In this document: positions 24,020 through 28,464 of the stretch, in pieces
Layout: each line of letters opens with the position of its first letter
Position numbering within the stretch: the first letter of the stretch is position 1
IMG/VR virus record: IMGVR_UViG_3300040815_002608
Span: 1-28,464 of that record
Reading direction: 5' to 3' (one strand)
Length of the DNA stretch: 28,464 nt
DNA from: a virus
Made by a program: the position numbers and the translations under genes
Notes under the pieces: generated by a model
What the model was told of the DNA's origin: nothing
The model's database searches: none
The model's input: only the letters and a program-made list of their open reading frames with translations

Positions 24020-26823
24020 TGTCTATAGAACTTGTTGGGTTTGAGAACTTACCAAATGTGTATATCAAAGAGGTTGCTCTCTATGAATATTCTGATACTG
24101 AAATGGAAGTTCGAACAACTGTTTGTGTTCATGACTTGCAAGATGGTTCGATATGGTCAGATACCTCAGAGTTCTTGGCTCAGTTCATAAAGATATCAGT
24201 GTTATTCACAGAAGATACAGATCAAAGCAGTCAGATAAACAATGGGACTATTGACATAACAACGCTTAAGAATATCCAAAGTAAAAGCATCAAGAAACCG
24301 ATGAAGACAGAAGACAACCTTGTATATCAATATACGTTTTCTCATGTCACAAGCAAAACCCCAAGTCACCTAAACGTTTATGCTTTCTGTCATATTAGCA
24401 AAGAGCAGATATTAGAGAATCTCGGTATCATGGTGCCAAAGAGTTATTTGGGACCTATCAAAGCGGAAAAAATATTCAACGGTTCTAAATTAGTTGAGAA
24501 TACTTATGTCTTTGCGAGAGATAACGGAGAGTATTGGTCCGGCCCTATTCATCAAGCAGAAGATGGAAGATATATGATTGGTTCGTATCATAAAGATGTT
24601 GCTCATGAATATGTGAGAAGAATCATTATCAAAAACACAAAACTCAAAGATATGAGAGATGTGAGACGCAGTCAAGAAAAGAAATCCACAGAGGCTTCTA
24701 ATATCCTAAGCGATCTTCAGGTTTCTTACAATTCAAACACAGATGTTAATGCTTTGTTTATGCTTAACGTTAAGTCTGTTCTCAAACAGAAAACCAAGTA
24801 TGGTTCATTTTTGGAAAGAGCGTCAAGTGCAGTTGTATCTCAAATCCTGCGAGACTTCACTATAAAACTCATGACCATTGAGAGAATGAGAATTAAAACA
24901 CATAAACAATCCGGTATTCTACGCAGCGCATCAATGAAAGCACAAAGAGTATATTCCAAGAAGATGATATGCAAGTCATATGATCAGAATGGTATTTTGA
25001 GAAACATGACAAGACTTGAAAGACGCGGAACGTTCGACGTTGTTGAAAGTGAACTTCGTTCAAACTCCGCAGAACCAAATAGAAAAACAAGCGAGATATT
25101 CAAAGAACAACTAGCTGACTATAAGAGAGTCTCAAAAATAACCGAGCTATTCTTCGACTACGGAGAAGAGATAAGAACTTTCCAATTCAACGACTATGAG
25201 ATGACCGACAAGACTCCCGGCGAATATCAGTATAGAACAAGCATTAGTTTCATTGATCCCATCGACATCTTTTTACGTCAAGCCACAAGAATAATGAAAG
25301 AGGATTTGTCTCAAATTAAGAGATATGTTGGATATGCTTCACGAATGAGAAACTTAAGTTTGGCTAATGTAGACTACCAGAGGTTAGTTGAGTCATATGT
25401 GAACAACTATTCTTACGTGTATGAAATAACAGAGAGAGAAAAGAGAAATATGATCTCCAAAAAACTCAATCTCATGAATCCGATAACAGCCACATTAGAG
25501 TCAACAAAGAAGTTTGAAAAAGAATACAAAGAACTATACTCAGAGTTTATGGCTTTCTTAGACTATGATCCAGAAGTGCCTATGAGGCGCAATCTTCCTG
25601 TGTCGGTTAAATCGAAAGATTCGGCAACAGCGAGAGTTATTGTAGATAAGACTTTTGATAAGATAGTTAAACCTTCTCACAACAAATATGGCTTTGGATA
25701 TATGGCCGGAGGTAAAATGGATTCAATGAGAATGCTTTCTAAAAGAGAATATCAAGAACGTGTTCAACAAGAAACCGATTCAAATTACATTGCAGAACCA
25801 AACATAAACAGCCCAGATCTACCACAAGATGTGCTCACAGGTCTCAGGAATATCTCAGCATTCAGTCCAGCATTTCTTGCTCCTATGATTGGGAAAATGG
25901 GATCGACTACAATAAATATGGGCCTTGATAAGACTACCCCTTTTGATAAAGTAAATTTACTCATCAACAGCGCAAAGAAAACACAAACTAACAACAACTC
26001 AGGCGTCATCACAACTCAAGCCCCTTCTGTTCCCACGCAGGAACCAACAACGGAAGGAGAAGAGCCATTCATTGATGCATCAAAAATCATTGGCTCAAGT
26101 CATGAATTCGTAACCTACAGTGAGATGAAAGACTCTTACAATGTTGTAGATAAACAGACCAATTCTGGTGTTAAGGTTGACAACTCAATGGGCGGTTATA
26201 CAAACAATCGAACATTCGATATAACATTAGATAACACAAAATTACTATCAGCAGCAGAAGCGACAGCACTACCCAACCAACTCAAAGCAGTTATAGGCGG
26301 CACAACATCGGCTACAAGAAATAATTATGTATCATCGGCCGGAGACTTGCTTGCTGCTCCAACAACCAAAAACTATTATGAAGTCAACAACTTTTCCGTT
26401 CAACAAGTCGCTTATATTGATGGGTTTATGCGAGACACCAATAATAATATCATGCTAAACAAGCCAGTGTATAAACTTATGTCCCTCAACAACTTCAGTG
26501 TATTGGATAAGCCAGTGCTTTGTTTTCTACAAGCCTACACTAATAATAAGTTCAATATTACAGATGAAAGTTCAACTAGCGTTTTAGATTCTGTATTTGT
26601 ATTGACGGACAGAGATGTGACAGGTGTTCCAGATAGAGCAACTAATCAAAGACAACCTAATTATAATATACAAGATTTAGATTATATTACAATGAGATCT
26701 GAGATAGTAGTTCAAACAAACCAACCGGTTACTGTTGAAATAGTTCAAACTAATGACGACACCGAACAAACATCTACTGTTCCAATTGTAAGCACCAATG
26801 TAAATCTGTTTGGAAGCTACTAA
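24019..26823 (+). CDS. Large tail structural protein of unknown function (934 aa)
   Basis: Starts MSIELVGFENLPNVYIKEV. The N-terminal 150 residues are beta-rich (EVRTTVCVHDL, LVYQYTFSHV, LNVYAFCHIS). At residue 175 comes a GPIHQAEDGRYMIGSYH segment followed by an Arg/Lys-rich helical stretch; from memory this GP(I/V)H..DG..M.G..H pattern is shared by structural proteins of marine phages. The middle (about 260-610) is mostly helical and strongly basic (ERMRIKTHK, RMRNLSLANVDYQRLVESYV). A Thr/Pro/Gln-rich linker follows at about 655-685 (TTQAPSVPTQEPTTEGEE). The C-terminal part is beta-rich and ends in TVEIVQTNDDTEQ and a short strand. There is no signal peptide or enzymatic motif. Its TAATG overlap with both neighbours suggests these three gene products are made in fixed proportion. 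Function is not known; virion tail location is inferred from context. Confidence 0.65.
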   Translation: MSIELVGFENLPNVYIKEVALYEYSDTEMEVRTTVCVHDLQDGSIWSDTSEFLAQFIKISVLFTEDTDQSSQINNGTIDITTLKNIQSKSIKKPMKTEDNLVYQYTFSHVTSKTPSHLNVYAFCHISKEQILENLGIMVPKSYLGPIKAEKIFNGSKLVENTYVFARDNGEYWSGPIHQAEDGRYMIGSYHKDVAHEYVRRIIIKNTKLKDMRDVRRSQEKKSTEASNILSDLQVSYNSNTDVNALFMLNVKSVLKQKTKYGSFLERASSAVVSQILRDFTIKLMTIERMRIKTHKQSGILRSASMKAQRVYSKKMICKSYDQNGILRNMTRLERRGTFDVVESELRSNSAEPNRKTSEIFKEQLADYKRVSKITELFFDYGEEIRTFQFNDYEMTDKTPGEYQYRTSISFIDPIDIFLRQATRIMKEDLSQIKRYVGYASRMRNLSLANVDYQRLVESYVNNYSYVYEITEREKRNMISKKLNLMNPITATLESTKKFEKEYKELYSEFMAFLDYDPEVPMRRNLPVSVKSKDSATARVIVDKTFDKIVKPSHNKYGFGYMAGGKMDSMRMLSKREYQERVQQETDSNYIAEPNINSPDLPQDVLTGLRNISAFSPAFLAPMIGKMGSTTINMGLDKTTPFDKVNLLINSAKKTQTNNNSGVITTQAPSVPTQEPTTEGEEPFIDASKIIGSSHEFVTYSEMKDSYNVVDKQTNSGVKVDNSMGGYTNNRTFDITLDNTKLLSAAEATALPNQLKAVIGGTTSATRNNYVSSAGDLLAAPTTKNYYEVNNFSVQQVAYIDGFMRDTNNNIMLNKPVYKLMSLNNFSVLDKPVLCFLQAYTNNKFNITDESSTSVLDSVFVLTDRDVTGVPDRATNQRQPNYNIQDLDYITMRSEIVVQTNQPVTVEIVQTNDDTEQTSTVPIVSTNVNLFGSY

Positions 26824-28464
26824 TGTCAAAATTTCAAATCAAAAACTCTCAACTCAACTCTTTGTTTGCGTACCTTAAGAAGAACCAAATATCATTTTCT
26901 GTTGGCGACGATCAGGGTAACTCCGAGAAAGTTATATTTTCTCCGAGAACATTTGGACAAAAGAACGAACTCTTGTCTCTTCTCAATGGTTACGGCTCTG
27001 GTTTATACCATGACTCCGTAGTTCAGGTTGACCCTGCTGTTATTAATGAGTATAACTATATCTCCAATCAATATGAAAATATGATAGCAAACAATGCTGA
27101 GCTTGAGCTACCATTACATTATTTAGAGAACACAAACGTTCAAAATGAAAAATACGAAGACTTAAAAGCTATTGAGACCAAGAACATGAACAAGAATCAC
27201 ATCATGAATATCTTGAATCTCCAACAAACGCTTCTTCCAAGATCAACACCACAAACCAATAAGTTTCAAAATATATTTTTCGGAACAGACTTTCGCCAAT
27301 CTCGCTCAAAAAAGTTTCTAAACGAGTTCCCTTATCACAACAGGCTTCAATATGTTTGTTTGGAGAACAATGACTTCGTTGGAAGCATGCTTAAGAAATA
27401 TAAGTTTCAAGAAGAAATGTTTGGGAGCCTGATCAATCCTTCCAATGCAATTGCAACAACACTTCAGGTCAATGGCGAAGAAACTCAAATATCAACTTAT
27501 GACCTATTAGATATCGTGCAGAATAGCGACTTTACACTTGATGAATCAGATAAGCTTATTCTCGCAACATCAAAGCAAAACTCAAACTATATTGCAAACA
27601 ATTTCAAGAAGTATCTGTTGATAAACTACCTTAACAACAAAATGTTTCACTTCACAAAGAGGTTCTCCGAGATATACAACAACCAACCATGTGAGAAAGA
27701 ATATATTATATACAAGATACAAAAGTTCAAAGACACAGACTCATTTCCAACCCAAACATTCTGGGCATACGATGAGAGTTTTAAGGAATATATCGACACT
27801 CAAATCAAGCTTGACTCAACATATCGTTATCTCTTCACGGCCTATACTATTATCTATGGTACAACAACAAGGATTGAAGATATAAAAGAAGAGCGAGGCA
27901 ATCAAGTTTCTATCAAATTTGTTCGTTCTCCATCATATCGCATGGCTATTTTGGACTTTGATGAAATATTGCTAAAGGTTACACCAAAGATCCAAATGCC
28001 GCCATTTGTATCGTTTCAAAACGAATCTAACTCAATGAACTTCATCAAAATATATCTTGACCTCAAAAACTCATCAATGAAAGAGCAGTTCGTAAACATA
28101 ACACCGAGTGATTCAACGATGATGGAAGGCGTGGTTACAGATGAAGAAGGTAAGGTTTCATTTGAATACTCAAAAGAGGACGGTAAGTTCGAAGTGTTTA
28201 GACTTTCCGAAAGACCAGATAGTTATCTTTCATTTGAGAACGCAAAGATATTGGACGTGAGAAATAGACACTCATCGACCTCTGTTGTTTTCAAAGATAA
28301 CGTTTTGCCAAATAAAAAATACTATTATATGTTCCGTGCTGTAAATATGATAGGCACTCCGTCTAATCCTACGCCCGTTTATGAGGTTGAGCTAATAAAA
28401 GATGCATCAAAATCAAAGGTTAATTTCAAGAAGATTGAGTTAGACACCGACAAAGTGTATTTAG
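26823..28464 (+). CDS. Tail structural protein with FN3-like domain, 3'-truncated by the window
   Basis: An open frame runs from the ATG at 26823 (MSKFQIKNSQLNSLFAYL) to the last base without a stop: 547 complete codons. The start overlaps the previous stop (TAATG, 26821-26825) and has GGAAG at 26812-26816. The N-terminal ~380 residues are mixed helix and strand with no recognised family. Residues about 391-530 look like a fibronectin type III domain: PPFVSFQNESNSMNFIKIYL (393-412), EVFRLSERPDSY, then VLPNKKYYYMFRAVN (494-508) and GTPSNPTPVYEVEL, the usual Tyr-rich E-F-G strands and closing strand. FN3-like domains are common spacer or adhesion modules in phage tail proteins. The protein continues beyond the window, so total length and C-terminal domains are unknown. 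It is probably the next member of the tail operon. Confidence 0.72.
   Translation, partial: MSKFQIKNSQLNSLFAYLKKNQISFSVGDDQGNSEKVIFSPRTFGQKNELLSLLNGYGSGLYHDSVVQVDPAVINEYNYISNQYENMIANNAELELPLHYLENTNVQNEKYEDLKAIETKNMNKNHIMNILNLQQTLLPRSTPQTNKFQNIFFGTDFRQSRSKKFLNEFPYHNRLQYVCLENNDFVGSMLKKYKFQEEMFGSLINPSNAIATTLQVNGEETQISTYDLLDIVQNSDFTLDESDKLILATSKQNSNYIANNFKKYLLINYLNNKMFHFTKRFSEIYNNQPCEKEYIIYKIQKFKDTDSFPTQTFWAYDESFKEYIDTQIKLDSTYRYLFTAYTIIYGTTTRIEDIKEERGNQVSIKFVRSPSYRMAILDFDEILLKVTPKIQMPPFVSFQNESNSMNFIKIYLDLKNSSMKEQFVNITPSDSTMMEGVVTDEEGKVSFEYSKEDGKFEVFRLSERPDSYLSFENAKILDVRNRHSSTSVVFKDNVLPNKKYYYMFRAVNMIGTPSNPTPVYEVELIKDASKSKVNFKKIELDTDKVYL

Noticed and set aside
1-28464. Extracellular contractile injection system or type VI secretion cluster instead of a phage
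   Set aside because: gp25 and gp6/J families occur in such systems. However, there is no AAA+ ATPase, LysM, sheath or tube gene in view, and the multiple giant proteins with lectin-like folds fit phage tail proteins better. It is not fully excluded because the window is partial.
1-28464. tRNA genes, CRISPR arrays, insertion sequences, attachment sites
   Set aside because: Nearly all bases are in long, intact structural genes. No spaced repeats, cloverleaf-like segments, transposase reading frames or terminal inverted repeats were noticed on either strand.

Overview
This window is a block of tail and baseplate genes from a large, probably contractile-tailed phage (myovirus-like), most likely uncultured and marine. 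All eleven genes lie on the + strand, and nearly every base is coding. Genes are separated by a few bases or overlap; stop and start codons overlap as TAATG at 10019, 24017 and 26821. Sampled stretches have roughly 37-39% G+C and the standard genetic code. No integrase, replication, RNA or bacterial housekeeping gene is visible. The myovirus assignment rests on a gp25-type and a gp6/gpJ-type baseplate wedge gene side by side. The marine assignment rests on remembered similarity of the large structural proteins to uncultured marine phage contigs, and no search was run.

Layout. (1) 3-257: the C-terminal end of an M15-family peptidoglycan peptidase. (2) 261-1187: a probable spike or hub-tip protein. 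(3) 1195-7755: a 2186-residue protein of unknown function with a central coiled coil. (4) 7757-8179: gp25 (P2 gpW-like) wedge protein. (5) 8222-10021: gp6/gpJ-like wedge protein. (6) 10021-11514: a beta-rich protein starting with a DNRLRE-type, carbohydrate-binding-like domain. (7) 11504-19114: a 2536-residue protein combining several concanavalin A/LamG-like domains with a helical segment that resembles the P2 gpI tail-protein region. (8) 19116-23075: a 1319-residue tail protein with an acidic, calcium-loop-like C-terminus. (9) 23087-24019, 24019-26823 and 26823 to the window end: three further structural-type proteins, the last with an FN3-like domain and cut by the window edge.

How they may work together. 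The order spike - (giant protein) - gp25/W - gp6/J - I-like giant follows the V-W-J-I order of P2-type baseplates, so the window probably encodes the baseplate with its cell-wall-degrading tip and host-recognition apparatus. Lectin-like folds (DNRLRE, LamG, FN3) are concentrated downstream of the wedge genes, which suggests that glycan binding at the cell surface is a main theme. The most distinctive structure is a roughly 370-residue LamG-plus-tail cassette present in two diverged copies inside the 2536-residue protein, with codon choice unlike the surrounding scaffold.

The only gene-free stretch longer than about a dozen bases is the 42-nt spacer at 8180-8221. It holds a small hairpin and a ribosome binding site. 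No convincing promoter, terminator, tRNA, CRISPR array or insertion sequence was found.
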